Positions 15,063-24,162 of a stretch of 64,000 nucleotides of DNA are shown one piece after another. Numbering within the stretch: position 1 is the first letter of the stretch; each line of letters begins with the position of its first letter. Under the pieces are notes generated by a model. That model ran no database searches. It saw only the letters and a program-made list of their open reading frames with translations, and was not told the DNA's origin. A program made the translations under genes and the position numbers. The stretch is from Eubacteriales bacterium. Lineage in GTDB: Bacteria; Bacillota; Clostridia; Oscillospirales; Oscillospiraceae. Where the stretch lies: positions 1-64,000 of the forward strand of contig JAUNJE010000004.1 in NCBI GenBank assembly GCA_030533415.1. The letters run 5' to 3'.

Positions 15063-16378
15063 TGGATACTCAAATGCTTGCCATCATCGTTCTGCTGGGC
15101 AGCTTTGCCTTGATGATCCTGCTCCGTTTCCCCATTGCCTACGGCGTCGGCCTCAGCTCGGTGCTCTGCCTGCTGGTCATGGGCAACAGCCTGTCCGATG
15201 TCTGCCGCCTGATGGTCAAGGGTATCAGCTCCTACTCTCTGATGGCAGTGCCGTTCTTTATTACCATGGGCGTGCTGATGGGATCCGGCGGCATTTCCGA
15301 TAAGCTGATTGCCCTGGCCAATGCCTGCGTGGGCTGGATGCGGGGCGGCCTTGCCATGGTGAACATCGTGGCCTCTTACTTCTTTGGCGGCATCTCTGGC
15401 TCCGCCGCAGCGGACACCGCCTCCATCGGCTCCATCATGATCCCCATGATGGTGGATCAGGGCTATGACGCCGACTTCTCCACCGCTGTCACCATCACCT
15501 CGTCCTGCGAGGGCCTGCTGGTGCCTCCCAGCCACAACATGGTCATCTACGCCATGACCGCAGGCGGTATCTCCGTGGGCAGCCTGTTCCTGGCGGGCTA
15601 TCTGCCCGGCGCCCTGCTGGCCGTGGCCCTGATGGTCGGTTCTTATATCATCTCCGTCAAGCGCAACTATCCCAAGGGCGAAAAATTCCGCCTGGGCACC
15701 TTTTTCCGCCAGCTTGGCACCTCCATCTGGGCACTGGCCGCCATTATCATCGTCATCTTCGGCGTGGTGGCCGGCGTCTTTACCGCCACCGAGTCAGCGG
15801 CCATTGCCGTCATTTATTCCCTGCTGGTTTCTGTGTTTGTGTATAAGGGACTGAACTGGAAGGGCGTCTGGAAAGCGCTGGATGAATGCGTCAACACGCT
15901 GTCCATCGTGCTGATTCTCATCGCAACCTCCGCCGTGTTCGGCAACTGCCTGACCCTGCTCCATGTGCCCGATCTGGCCGCCTCGGCCATCGTGGGCCTA
16001 ACAAGCAACCGGGTCGTGCTGATCATCCTGCTCAATGTGATCCTGCTGGTGCTGGGCATGATCATGGACATGGCCCCCATTATCCTGATTGCGACCCCCA
16101 TCCTGCTGCCGGTGGCCACCCAGTACTGCGGCCTGGATCCCATCCAGTTCGGCATCATCCTGGTGCTCAACTGCGGCATCGGTCTGTTGACTCCACCTGT
16201 GGGCGCCGTTCTGTTCATCGGCTCCGCAGTCGCCAAGCGGCCCATGGAGAAGGTGGTAAAGGCAACGCTGCCCTTCTATGTGTGCATGATCATCACACTC
16301 CTGCTGGTTTCCTTTGCCCCGGATATTTCTCTGCTCATTCCAAAGCTTCTGGGCGGCTATGTTCCCACAGTCGGCTGA
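15062..16378 (+). CDS. dctM: TRAP transporter large permease
   Basis: A 438-aa DctM permease with about 12 membrane segments, which forms the sodium-coupled transport path. The conserved features are MVNIVASYFFGGISGSAAADTAS, IPPxxHNMVIYA (here VPPSHNMVIYAMTAGGISVG) and near the C-terminus PIQFGIILVLNCGIGLLTPP with VGAVLF. The length is normal and the gene is intact. It is translationally coupled to dctQ and followed by a GC-rich palindrome before the MFS gene. Confidence 0.95.
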   Translation: MDTQMLAIIVLLGSFALMILLRFPIAYGVGLSSVLCLLVMGNSLSDVCRLMVKGISSYSLMAVPFFITMGVLMGSGGISDKLIALANACVGWMRGGLAMVNIVASYFFGGISGSAAADTASIGSIMIPMMVDQGYDADFSTAVTITSSCEGLLVPPSHNMVIYAMTAGGISVGSLFLAGYLPGALLAVALMVGSYIISVKRNYPKGEKFRLGTFFRQLGTSIWALAAIIIVIFGVVAGVFTATESAAIAVIYSLLVSVFVYKGLNWKGVWKALDECVNTLSIVLILIATSAVFGNCLTLLHVPDLAASAIVGLTSNRVVLIILLNVILLVLGMIMDMAPIILIATPILLPVATQYCGLDPIQFGIILVLNCGIGLLTPPVGAVLFIGSAVAKRPMEKVVKATLPFYVCMIITLLLVSFAPDISLLIPKLLGGYVPTVG

Positions 16379-16395
16379 TATGTGATACGGAAAAG

Positions 16396-16421
16396 GCCTG
16401 CGGCCGGATCCGGCCGCAGGC
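16396..16421 (+). terminator. Perfect 11-bp hairpin between dctM and the MFS gene
   Basis: GCCTGCGGCCG (16396-16406) pairs perfectly with 16411-16421 around GATC. There is no T-run, so it may reduce read-through or stabilise the upstream mRNA rather than end transcription. Confidence 0.45.
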
Positions 16422-16444
16422 AATTGCGTGAAGCAGGTGTTTTT

Positions 16445-17632
16445 ATGAAGCAAACCGACGTCGCACGGAAAGAAAACCGCCTTATGGCGGGGACGCTTTT
16501 CGCTTTTTTTGTCAGTGGCGCCGCGTCTTTGGCGTTGGGCTCACTGATCCCGTTTCTTCGGGAGACATATCAATTAAGCTATGATTTTGCCGGAATGCTG
16601 CTGTCGCTCCAATCCGTGGGCAATCTGGCGGCCATTGTGTTAATGGGATATCTGCCGGCACTTCTGGGGCGGCGGAAAAGTGTGGCGCTAACCGCCGTAT
16701 GGATGGGTGCTGCATATCTTTTGTTTACCACCGGAATCGGCGGAGCACTGCTTTTGCCGGCCGCCTGCCTTATGACGGGCATTTCCAAAGGCGGAAACGC
16801 CAATTTCTCCAATACAATGATGTCGACCCTGCCGGGGAAAAAGGCGGCTGTGGGATATAACCTGCTCCATGGCGCTTATGCCGCAGGGGCATTGCTGTCG
16901 CCTCTGGCGATTATTGCCAGCACCCGCAGGAGCGCGGAAGGCTGGCGGTATATGACGGCTGGTCTGCTGGCGCTGTGTGTCATCCAGATGGCGGTCTACC
17001 TTCGGGTGCCTTTGCCGCCGGAGGACAGAAAACGAAGTGTGAAAACAGTGGACTATGGCTTTCTGAGAAACAGCGCCTTTTGGCTCGCGTCCGCAATTTT
17101 GTTCTGCTACATTTCCACGGAATATGCCATTACCGGCTGGATGGTGACGTATTTCCAGGATGTGGGGGTGCTGGCGGCCAACCTGTCCCAGCTGATGAGC
17201 AGCCTTCTGTGGGTGGTCATGTTCGCGGGAAGAATGATCGGAGCCGCCATTGTCGGAAAGGTGTCCCGAAGGCTTTTGCTGGTAGCCGATGGCGTAGGCC
17301 TGCTGGCCTGCTTTTTGCTGGTATTTTTCAGCAGAAGCCAGGCGCCGGTTTTCGCGGGTATTATGGGGGTCGGACTGTTTATGGCGACCATCTACCCTTC
17401 GGCACTGGCGCTGGGCACGGACAGTGTCCGGGGAAATGACCTGGGCGTCAGCACCATGATCCTGGCGGGCAGCATCGGCGGCATCGTGACACCTGCGGCG
17501 GTGGGCGTTGTGGCGGAGCGGGCCGGGATCCATGCGGGAATGGGCGTGGTGGTGCTGATGACCGTCCTTTTGCTGCTGACGGTTTTGGCCAGCTTACTTT
17601 TTCATGAAAAAACGGAGGAATCAATATGCTGA
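16445..17632 (+). CDS. MFS transporter in the uronate operon
   Basis: A 395-aa major-facilitator protein with 12 predicted helices. The start at 16445 (MKQTDVARKENRLMAG) is chosen because the longer frame reads through the hairpin and the ribosome site GCAGGTG precedes this ATG. Helix 2-3 loop GYLPALLGRRKSVALTAVWM is the MFS signature A region. The gene overlaps the oxidoreductase gene by 7 bases. A second carrier beside a TRAP system suggests a different sugar acid or export of a product. The substrate is not deducible. Confidence 0.88.
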   Translation: MKQTDVARKENRLMAGTLFAFFVSGAASLALGSLIPFLRETYQLSYDFAGMLLSLQSVGNLAAIVLMGYLPALLGRRKSVALTAVWMGAAYLLFTTGIGGALLLPAACLMTGISKGGNANFSNTMMSTLPGKKAAVGYNLLHGAYAAGALLSPLAIIASTRRSAEGWRYMTAGLLALCVIQMAVYLRVPLPPEDRKRSVKTVDYGFLRNSAFWLASAILFCYISTEYAITGWMVTYFQDVGVLAANLSQLMSSLLWVVMFAGRMIGAAIVGKVSRRLLLVADGVGLLACFLLVFFSRSQAPVFAGIMGVGLFMATIYPSALALGTDSVRGNDLGVSTMILAGSIGGIVTPAAVGVVAERAGIHAGMGVVVLMTVLLLLTVLASLLFHEKTEESIC

Positions 17633-19242
17633 ATATGAACGCGCGGGGGCTTGAAAACCGGACCGCATGGGAAAGTGCCGGAGTCAGGCTGCCGGAATTT
17701 GACTGGCAGAAAATGCGGGATAATACCGCGAAAAAACCGGCCTGGGTGCATTTTGGCGCCGGCAATATTTTTCGGGGCTTTATCGCGAAATTGCAGCAGG
17801 ACCTGCTGAATCAGGGACTTGCGGACAGCGGCATCCTTGCTGCGGACACCTTCGACTATGATATCCTGGACAAAATATATGACCCCTATGATTCCATGAC
17901 CCTGCTGGTGAGCCTTCTGCCGGACGGCGCAATGAAGAAGGAAATCGTGGCATCCGTTGCCAAAGGCCTGCGGGCCGGGAATGGATTTGCCGGCGATATG
18001 CAGGAGCTGAAAACGGCCTTCTGCAGCCCCAGCCTGCAAATCGTCAGCTTTACCATTACCGAGAAGGGCTACGCATTGACGGATATGAGCGGAAGGTTCT
18101 TTCCCTTTGTCCTTGCGGATTTTGAAAATGGTCCCGGCCGCTGCAGCCACGCCATGTGCATGGTGACAGCGCTTTTATATGAGCGGTTCAAGGCGAACGG
18201 GACCCCCGTGGCGATGGTCAGCATGGATAACTGCTCCCACAACGGGGAAAAACTGCGCAGCTCCATTCTGACGGTGGTGCGCAAGTGGGTGGAGAAGGGC
18301 CATGTGACGGCGGAGTTTGCCGCCTGGATCAGCGATGAAAGGAACGTATCCTTCCCCTGGTCGATGATCGATAAAATTACGCCCCGCCCGGCCAAGGTGG
18401 TGGAGGAGGCACTGACCGCTGCGGGAATTGCGGGTATGGCGCCTGTGGTCACCGCCAAGAATACCTTCATTGCCCCCTTCGTCAACGCGGAGCAGCCCCA
18501 GTATCTTGTGATTGAGGACCGTTTTCCCAACGGACGTCCGCCCCTGGAAAAGGCCGGCGTTTACCTGACTGACCGGGATACGGTGAACAATACTGAGAAA
18601 ATGAAGGTCACCACCTGTCTGAACCCCTTGCACACGGCGCTGGCGGTCTACGGCTGTATGCTGGGATACGAGTCCATTGCGGCCGAAATGCAGGATCCCC
18701 AGCTGAAAGCGCTGGTGGAGGGCATCGGGTACCGGGAGGGACTGCCTGTTGTAGTGGACCCCAAAATTCTCAGTCCCAGAGCATTCATCAACGAGGTGGT
18801 GGAACAGCGCCTGCCGAATCCCTTTATCCCGGATACGCCTCAGCGGATCGCCACGGATACCAGCCAGAAAATTCCCATCCGTTTCGGTGAGACGATCAAG
18901 AGCTACATGGCCTGCCCTGACCGGGATGCTTCCGGCCTTGTGTATATTCCGCTTGCGCTGGCCGGATGGCTTCGCTATCTGCTGGCGGTGGATGATATGG
19001 GGAAGCACATGAACTGCAGCAGCGATCCCATGCTGGAGACGCTGCAGGCCCAGCTTGCTTCTGTCAGCTTTGGAAAGCCTGAAACTGCGGCGGAGGAAGT
19101 CCTGAAACCCATCCTGTCCAATCAGGCGCTGTTCGCGGTTGACCTCTACGAAGCGGGCCTGGCAGGCAAGGTGACGGATTACTTAAAGCGCATGCTGGCA
19201 GGCCCCGGCGCTGTTCGCGCAACATTGGAGGAACTGGTATGA
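17626..19242 (+). CDS. Mannitol dehydrogenase-family oxidoreductase, likely hexuronate reductase (UxuB/UxaB-like)
   Basis: A 538-aa long-chain polyol dehydrogenase. The N-terminal Rossmann half has VHFGAGNIFRGFIAKLQQDL (NAD-binding glycine motif, residues about 42-60). The C-terminal helical half has the family motif KMKVTTCLNPLHTALAVYG, including the catalytic Lys in the K-x4-N-x2-H pattern. The length is typical for fructuronate or tagaturonate reductases, which make mannonate or altronate from uronate keto forms. GGAGG precedes the ATG inside the end of the MFS gene. It is coupled by an ATGA overlap to the cupin. Context favours a uronate over mannitol, but the exact substrate is not proved. 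Confidence 0.85.
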   Translation: MLNMNARGLENRTAWESAGVRLPEFDWQKMRDNTAKKPAWVHFGAGNIFRGFIAKLQQDLLNQGLADSGILAADTFDYDILDKIYDPYDSMTLLVSLLPDGAMKKEIVASVAKGLRAGNGFAGDMQELKTAFCSPSLQIVSFTITEKGYALTDMSGRFFPFVLADFENGPGRCSHAMCMVTALLYERFKANGTPVAMVSMDNCSHNGEKLRSSILTVVRKWVEKGHVTAEFAAWISDERNVSFPWSMIDKITPRPAKVVEEALTAAGIAGMAPVVTAKNTFIAPFVNAEQPQYLVIEDRFPNGRPPLEKAGVYLTDRDTVNNTEKMKVTTCLNPLHTALAVYGCMLGYESIAAEMQDPQLKALVEGIGYREGLPVVVDPKILSPRAFINEVVEQRLPNPFIPDTPQRIATDTSQKIPIRFGETIKSYMACPDRDASGLVYIPLALAGWLRYLLAVDDMGKHMNCSSDPMLETLQAQLASVSFGKPETAAEEVLKPILSNQALFAVDLYEAGLAGKVTDYLKRMLAGPGAVRATLEELV

Positions 19243-19574
19243 TTCACAAGGGACAGCGTTGGGCGCTGCATGAGGACGCCGCAGTGCAAAGCGCAAATGG
19301 TGTTACACGGCGGGTCCTGGCTTACTGCGATAACCTCATGTGCGTGGAGAATGTATTCGAACAGGGGGCAGTGGGGGCGCTTCACAGCCATCCTCATACC
19401 CAGATTACCTATGTTGTGGAGGGAGCCTTTTCCTTTACCATTGATGGACAAACGAAGACCGTATGCAAAGGAGACACGCTGCTGAAAGAAAACGGTGTCA
19501 TCCACGGCTGCACCTGCCTGCAGGCAGGTATCCTCCTGGATATATTCACCCCGATGCGGGAGGATTTTATATAA
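19239..19574 (+). CDS. KdgF-like single-domain cupin
   Basis: A 111-aa cupin barrel with metal ligands visible in motif 1 (ALHSHPHTQITYVVEG: His, His, Gln/His, Glu) and a second motif around NGVIHGCTCLQAG. The size and the company of hexuronate genes match KdgF, which opens unsaturated uronates from pectin or alginate breakdown to the linear keto sugar. It starts within the stop of the oxidoreductase gene (ATGA). It is the last intact gene of the operon, since mobile-element debris starts immediately after its stop. Confidence 0.8.
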   Translation: MIHKGQRWALHEDAAVQSANGVTRRVLAYCDNLMCVENVFEQGAVGALHSHPHTQITYVVEGAFSFTIDGQTKTVCKGDTLLKENGVIHGCTCLQAGILLDIFTPMREDFI

Positions 19575-19743
19575 ATACCGCTCCGGGATTCTGGCATTTC
19601 GCATCAGCGACCTGCAATGGTATGCCGCTTTTCACAACACCAGCCATCACCCGCACATCCACCTTGTGGTCTACTCCAAAGGGCAAAGGAAACTCAGGAA
19701 CACACCACACCCGCCCGCTGCAAACAGCAGGATTTGGAACTGA
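19575..19743 (+). pseudogene. MobP-type relaxase internal fragment
   Basis: The frame continues to FRISDLQWYAAFHNTSHHPH then IHLVVYSKGQRK. The WxAAFHNxxHHPHxHL sequence is the metal-binding HxH motif of MobP3-like relaxases, which nick DNA for mobilisation. Nothing of the catalytic N-terminus or the C-terminus is present. It is joined to an excisionase-like sequence. Confidence 0.6.
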
Positions 19744-19754
19744 GGATATTACCT

Positions 19755-19985
19755 ATAGTAAAAGAGCAGGAACAGATTGTTGATAAGTATGAAATTCCCG
19801 TTTGGAGAAAATACACCTTGAGTGTTCAGGAAGCAGCCAAGTATTTCCACATCGGTGACAAGAAGCTGAGAAAGCTGATCGACGAAAATCCGGATGCCGA
19901 CTTCATCCTTTGGAATGGCACCCGCTCTCAGATCAAGCGCAGGGTTTTCGAACGATTTGTCGATGAAAAACTGTCTGCCATATAA
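19755..19985 (+). pseudogene. xis: Tn916/Tn1549-type excisionase, start codon uncertain
   Basis: VKEQEQIVDKYEIPVWRKYT, LSVQEAAKYFHIGDKKLRKL and FILWNGTRSQIKRRVFERFV closely match the excisionase of Tn916/Tn1549-type elements through its natural end. The frame is complete at the C-terminus, but no ATG, GTG or TTG is present at the expected start, where GTA AAA GAG is found. It is probably inactive or fused to the upstream scrap. It stands in the normal place just before the integrase. Confidence 0.7.
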
Positions 19986-20089
19986 GATAAGCAAATAATC
20001 ATATAGAAAAAGAGCCAAGTCTGTGATACAATGTGTGTATCATAGCTTGGCTCTTTTCTATGGCATTGGATCATCAGAAAGGAGTAAAA

Positions 20090-20687
20090 ATGTCAGAAGT
20101 CAGACGAGACAATAAAGGTCGAAAGTTAAGGACTGGAGAGAGCCAGCGAAAAGATGGTAAGTATGAATACAAGTATCAGGATGCGTTGGGGGAGCGGAAA
20201 TCCGTTTGCAGTTGGAAGCTGACGCCTGCTGATACGATTCCGAAAGGCAAGCGGAAATGATCTTTCTCTGAGAGAGAAGGAAAAGCAGATTCAGAAGGAT
20301 TTGGATGCAAACCTCGTTCCCAACGGCGGAAATCTGACGGTATTGCAGCCCGTTGAAAAGTACGTCAAAAATGAAAGGCCAATGGTAGCACTTCAGTGGG
20401 AGAAGTATTTCCAGCGCATCTGCGAGAAGTACAACAAAATCTACAAAGTGCAGATACCGAAGGTCACGCCCCATGTTTGCAGACACACGTTCTGCTCCAA
20501 TATGGCGAAGTCCGGTATGAACCCCAAGACCCTTCAGTATATCATGGGACACAGCGATATTGGTGTTACCTTGAACACCTACACGCATTTGGGATATGAG
20601 GATGCAGAGGAAGAAATGCAGGAGCTGGACAGCAAGGTTCTTGACCTGGAAACCCGGCAAAAAGCGAGTGTTGTAAATCGGGCATAA
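20090..20687 (+). pseudogene. int: Tn916-type integrase, frameshifted and internally deleted
   Basis: The reading begins MSEVRRDNKGRKLRTGESQR with an AP2-like arm domain and shifts frame near 20258 (an extra T in AAATGATC). It continues QIQKDLDANLVPNG, then jumps from the core-binding domain into the last third of the catalytic domain (PKVTPHVCRHTFCSNMAKSG, MGHSDIGVTLNTYTHLGYED). The HxxR, final His and Tyr are present, but the first catalytic Arg and much of the core domain are deleted. It cannot be active. Confidence 0.85.
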
Positions 20688-20723
20688 CTGAGTATAATTT
20701 GGTATTTCAAGGAGTTTGAATAG

Positions 20724-21155
20724 ATGATAAAAATACTGTTCATCTGCCACGGCAATATTTGCCGCAGTCCCATGGCAGAGTACATTCTCAAGGACATGGT
20801 AGCAAAGGCTGGACGTTCCGGCCAATTTGAGATTGCGTCTGCTGCGGTAAGCAGAGAGGAAATCGGGAATCCTGTGTACCCGCCGGCCCGGCGCGAACTG
20901 GCGAAGCATGGTATTTCCTGCGACGGTCATGCTGCCAGGCAGGTGACGCTGCGGGACTATCACCACTATGACCGCATCTATTACATGGATCACAGCAATG
21001 CGCAGTATCTCGCGCGAATGCTGCCTCGGGATTCAAAGAAGATCAGGCCGCTGCTGAACCGGGATGTGGCAGACCCTTGGTACACCGGGGACTTTGGCAC
21101 CACTTGGGAGGACATCGCCGAGGGCTGCAGAAAAATCATGGAGGAATTTACATGA
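20724..21155 (+). CDS. Low-molecular-weight protein tyrosine phosphatase
   Basis: A 143-aa cysteine phosphatase that removes phosphate from tyrosine (or arginine). The P-loop CHGNICRS places nucleophile Cys8 and Arg14, and the general acid is Asp117 in DPWYTGDF. AAGGAG precedes the start. It overlaps the next gene by ATGA, so the two are coupled. Low-MW phosphatases often act with bacterial tyrosine kinases, but none is seen here, so the partner is elsewhere or the role differs. Confidence 0.93.
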   Translation: MIKILFICHGNICRSPMAEYILKDMVAKAGRSGQFEIASAAVSREEIGNPVYPPARRELAKHGISCDGHAARQVTLRDYHHYDRIYYMDHSNAQYLARMLPRDSKKIRPLLNRDVADPWYTGDFGTTWEDIAEGCRKIMEEFT

Positions 21156-21685
21156 ACCGGGAACGATTGGAAGAACGGCTGGCAGAATTGCCGCTGTACA
21201 TTTACGGATTTCTTGACCCCCGGGAGTTGGAATTTTCCGACCGTGTCCGCTGGATCTGTGCGCACGAGTGCCCCATGTACGGAAAATCCTGGGCCTGCCC
21301 TCCCGGCGTCGGCAGTGTGGAACAATGCAAAGAGAAATGCCTGTCTTTCCATAATTGCCTGATGATCTCCACCGTCACCGAAGTCGCGGACATTACAGAC
21401 ATTGGGAAAACGCTGGACACCCGGACGGAGCATGAGACCGTTACCAACCAGGTGCGGGACATTCTGCGGGAACTGGGGGCAGAGCCATATGTGCTGTCCA
21501 CGGAGGCCTGTACCCTCTGTACCCGCTGCGCGATCTTGGACGGCCAGCCCTGCCGGATGCCGCAGAAGATGCACCCCTGCGTAGAAAGCCACGGCATCAA
21601 TGTGATCCCCATGCTGGAAAGTCAGGGAGTGACTTTCCAGTACGGCGAAAATGTGGTAACTTGGATTTCGCTGCTGTTTTATTGA
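21152..21685 (+). CDS. DUF2284 metal-binding protein
   Basis: A 177-aa protein of the DUF2284 family with many conserved cysteines: CAHECPMYGKSWACPPGVG, CKEKC, and CTLCTRCAILDGQPCRMPQK, then HPCVESHGINV. The pattern suggests a metal or iron-sulfur cluster. The function of the family is not established. The ATG at 21152 with GGAGG upstream is chosen over the far upstream ATG at 21077, because it gives ATGA coupling to the phosphatase gene and the usual family start. Confidence 0.88.
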   Translation: MNRERLEERLAELPLYIYGFLDPRELEFSDRVRWICAHECPMYGKSWACPPGVGSVEQCKEKCLSFHNCLMISTVTEVADITDIGKTLDTRTEHETVTNQVRDILRELGAEPYVLSTEACTLCTRCAILDGQPCRMPQKMHPCVESHGINVIPMLESQGVTFQYGENVVTWISLLFY

Positions 21686-21871
21686 CTGGGAGAAAGATAA
21701 GGGATACGCACGCCCTTATTTTGAAAGTGTGTCCATCGGACTCCGGTCAAACCGCCTTCGGCTCCCGCGCCGCGCAATATTTCAAGCACAATTAGATTTT
21801 ACAGGCCGCGCTGAGGACCATTTGCCTTTCCTTGGTTCCTTGCCGCGCGGCGGAAAGGAACGGTCATAACC

Positions 21872-22291
21872 ATGAAGCAAAGAGAGGCGGTCATCCGGCA
21901 GTGGTTTTCCATGTGGCTGCAGAAAACGGATACCGGCATGGAAAATATATTCTCGGAGGATGCACTTTATATAGAAAGCTGGGGGCCGGAGTACCGGGGC
22001 AACAAAAAAATCAAGCTATGGTTTGAAGAATGGAACACCCGGGGAACAGTTCTTCAATGGGATATTCTGCAATTTATCCACAGGGAAAACCAAACGGTCG
22101 TGCAGTGGTATTTCAAAAACAGAATGAACGGCGGGAAAGCGGAAGCCTTTGAAGGGATGAGCCTGGTGAAATGGACAAGTGACGGCAAAATCTGTTTTTT
22201 GCAGGAGTTTGGCTGCAACGAAAACCGTTATGATCCATACCGGGACGGCGCCGTACCGCACTTCCGGAAGGAAACGGCAATGTGGTTTTGA
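21872..22291 (+). CDS. SnoaL/NTF2-like protein
   Basis: A 139-aa protein with the cone-shaped NTF2-like fold pattern: a helix MKQREAVIRQWFSMWLQK, then alternating strands (VVQWYFKNRMNG, FEGMSLVKWTSDGKICFLQE). Such proteins bind small molecules or act as isomerases or cyclases. No catalytic dyad is obvious, so no activity is assigned. GAAAGGAACG precedes the start. It stands alone, followed by a strong convergent terminator. Confidence 0.75.
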   Translation: MKQREAVIRQWFSMWLQKTDTGMENIFSEDALYIESWGPEYRGNKKIKLWFEEWNTRGTVLQWDILQFIHRENQTVVQWYFKNRMNGGKAEAFEGMSLVKWTSDGKICFLQEFGCNENRYDPYRDGAVPHFRKETAMWF

Positions 22292-22299
22292 TACGGCGC

Positions 22300-22341
22300 A
22301 ATTTCAGCCAGCCCCGGCGCGAGCCGGGGCTGGCTGAAATT
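22300..22341. terminator. Perfect 19-bp hairpin with GCGA loop between convergent genes
   Basis: AATTTCAGCCAGCCCCGGC (22300-22318) pairs perfectly with 22323-22341 around the GNRA tetraloop GCGA. The outer AATTT/AAATT gives short U-runs in both directions, so it can serve both converging genes. Confidence 0.75.
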
Positions 22342-22388
22342 CTGCAAATCGGATTCCAATCCTGATAGCCAAGTGGAAACACGGCAAT

Positions 22389-23174
22389 CTACACAATGCC
22401 GTAATCTGTTATACATCTTTTTAATCCGGTCATTGCGTCGCTGAACGTGATCCCATGCAGTTTTGCTTTCCCGCAATTCATCCATAAATTATGCCTTGCA
22501 GGGGCATCGTGCACCAATATATCCTTTCCCAGCAGGCCGATTAAGCCATGTGTAAGTTCATACATGGACTGGGCCGTTTCACTTCCAAAGTTATATACAC
22601 CCCCTGGCAAGGATATAACGCTTTCCATATTTTCCGCAACTTCCCTCAAATAGGTAACCCCCCGGAACTGCTTGGAACTGAAGGAAACCGCCTCCTTTGC
22701 ATGAAGAATATTCAGCAAATAATTGGGCTTCGGGGAGTGGATATCATACATCCATTCCGCGCGCAGCATTACCGCTGACGGCAAAACATCCAATACCCTT
22801 TGCTCCATCTCGAGCTTGTGCTCCGCATAAATATTTCCCGGATTCACCATATCCTCGGTATACGGGCCTTCTTCCGGGCAATTGCTGTAAACCTGGTCGG
22901 AGCTGAAACAGACCAGCTTTCTTCCCGCGCAGGCCCTGGCGATGTATAACGGGATTTGGACATTCGCGAAATAAGATTCGTCCGGTTTGGCCTGGCATAT
23001 GCCGATATCCGAAATGGCTGCCGTATGAATGATAACGCCGGCGTCACTTTCTTCAATCATACGCCGAATCTCTTCCTGCGTAGCCCCCCGAAGGGACGCG
23101 GAGGCGGCTGTGTTTTCCATCGACCGCATCAGCCTGCGGCCTACAAACCCATTGGCTCCTGTAATCAGAATCAT
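22389..23174 (-). CDS. RmlD-like NAD(P)-dependent sugar-nucleotide reductase
   Basis: A 261-aa short-chain dehydrogenase of the extended, RmlD/dTDP-4-dehydrorhamnose reductase-like type. It has the glycine motif MILITGANGFVGRRLM at the start, IIHTAAISDIGICQ in the middle, and a YAEHK catalytic Tyr-x3-Lys preceded by SSDQVYS. GGAGG lies just before the ATG at 23174, which starts the Rossmann motif correctly; the longer open frame upstream has no support. No rhamnose genes are nearby, so the substrate is open. Confidence 0.85.
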   Translation of the reverse strand: MILITGANGFVGRRLMRSMENTAASASLRGATQEEIRRMIEESDAGVIIHTAAISDIGICQAKPDESYFANVQIPLYIARACAGRKLVCFSSDQVYSNCPEEGPYTEDMVNPGNIYAEHKLEMEQRVLDVLPSAVMLRAEWMYDIHSPKPNYLLNILHAKEAVSFSSKQFRGVTYLREVAENMESVISLPGGVYNFGSETAQSMYELTHGLIGLLGKDILVHDAPARHNLWMNCGKAKLHGITFSDAMTGLKRCITDYGIV

Positions 23175-23250
23175 TTGCTCCTCCATATTCTGTTCCCAAT
23201 TGCAATGCCCATCCGGCCAGCCGGGAAACGGCCGGATGGACAGTTGGATA

Positions 23251-24162
23251 TTACTGGGGCTTTTTCTCCGTATCCTGCTTTCCGCGGGACCTGCGCTTGC
23301 GTGCCCGTCTGACCAAAACGGCCAGGAGCCACCCAGCCAGGGCAAGCAAAACCAGGTAGGGGGAGCTGGCGATGATCCACACCACCAGATCCACGGCCCC
23401 ATCCTTCACACCGGTGAGGCTGTTTCGGAAACCGCCGGAGATCCGCTCCCACACAGTAGGCTCCTCCACGGGGGTATATTCCTGGACCTCTTCAATGTCC
23501 AAATAGATGGTGGCGTAGTCGATCTGGTTGTCATACAGCCGCAACCGGGAGGTGACGCTTTCCAGCTCGTAGCGCACGTCCGTCAGCCGGGCCTCGATTT
23601 CCAGCAGGTCCGCCATGGTTTCCGCCTGGGCCATCAGCTCCAGCAGACGGGTTTCCTCGGTCTGCAGAGCGTTCATGCGGCTTTCGGTGGCAACATAACT
23701 CAGCGTTACATCTTCCCGGTTCGTCTCCTTGGAGACTACGTTGGCGAGTCCGGAGACCGCATCCGTAAAGCTGTCCACATCTTCCGCCGGGACGCGGATG
23801 GTCAAGTAGGCGCTGCGGTAGCGGCGGCTGGAATAGGTGCTGCCGTTATAGACCCGCTGATCCTCCACATAGCCCTGCAGCGCGGCAATCTTTTCCTCCA
23901 GGGCGGCGGTCAGGGCGTCCAGATCCTCCGTTTCGGCGGACACGTTCACGGTGATGATCCACTTGCGGTTTTCGGGCAGGACGGAAGAGCCGGCGGAACC
24001 TTCCTCGGTCAGGGAAGCGCTCCCAGCATCAGCGGCCTCCATGGCGGCGGGGGCAGCGTTCTCGCTGCTATATTCCATCTTGGATGTACTGCCGCAGCCG
24101 GCAAGCAGTCCCGCCAGCAGTAGCAGGCACAGCAGCAGGGATATGTACTTTCTTGTTTTCAT
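23251..24162 (-). CDS. DUF4349 lipoprotein
   Basis: A 303-aa envelope protein. The signal peptide ends in a lipobox LLAGC (Cys25 from this start) and the DUF4349 domain follows (about residues 70-240). It has a coiled-coil stretch (RMNALQTEETRLLELMAQAE through RLTDVRYELESVTSRLRLYD) and a C-terminal membrane segment (YLVLLALAGWLLAVLVRR) with a basic tail. Anchoring at both ends is typical for the family, whose function is unknown. I start it at 24162, because AAGGAGG is correctly spaced for it and overlaps the upstream ATGs. Confidence 0.88.
   Translation of the reverse strand: MKTRKYISLLLCLLLLAGLLAGCGSTSKMEYSSENAAPAAMEAADAGSASLTEEGSAGSSVLPENRKWIITVNVSAETEDLDALTAALEEKIAALQGYVEDQRVYNGSTYSSRRYRSAYLTIRVPAEDVDSFTDAVSGLANVVSKETNREDVTLSYVATESRMNALQTEETRLLELMAQAETMADLLEIEARLTDVRYELESVTSRLRLYDNQIDYATIYLDIEEVQEYTPVEEPTVWERISGGFRNSLTGVKDGAVDLVVWIIASSPYLVLLALAGWLLAVLVRRARKRRSRGKQDTEKKPQ

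Noticed and set aside
16382..16444. Longer N-terminus of the MFS protein
   Set aside because: It would translate through a perfect GC-rich hairpin and gives a non-MFS, Arg-rich head. The ATG at 16445 has a ribosome site.
23175..23402. Longer N-terminus of the RmlD-like protein
   Set aside because: The Rossmann glycine motif should be at the very start. GGAGG directly precedes the ATG at 23174.
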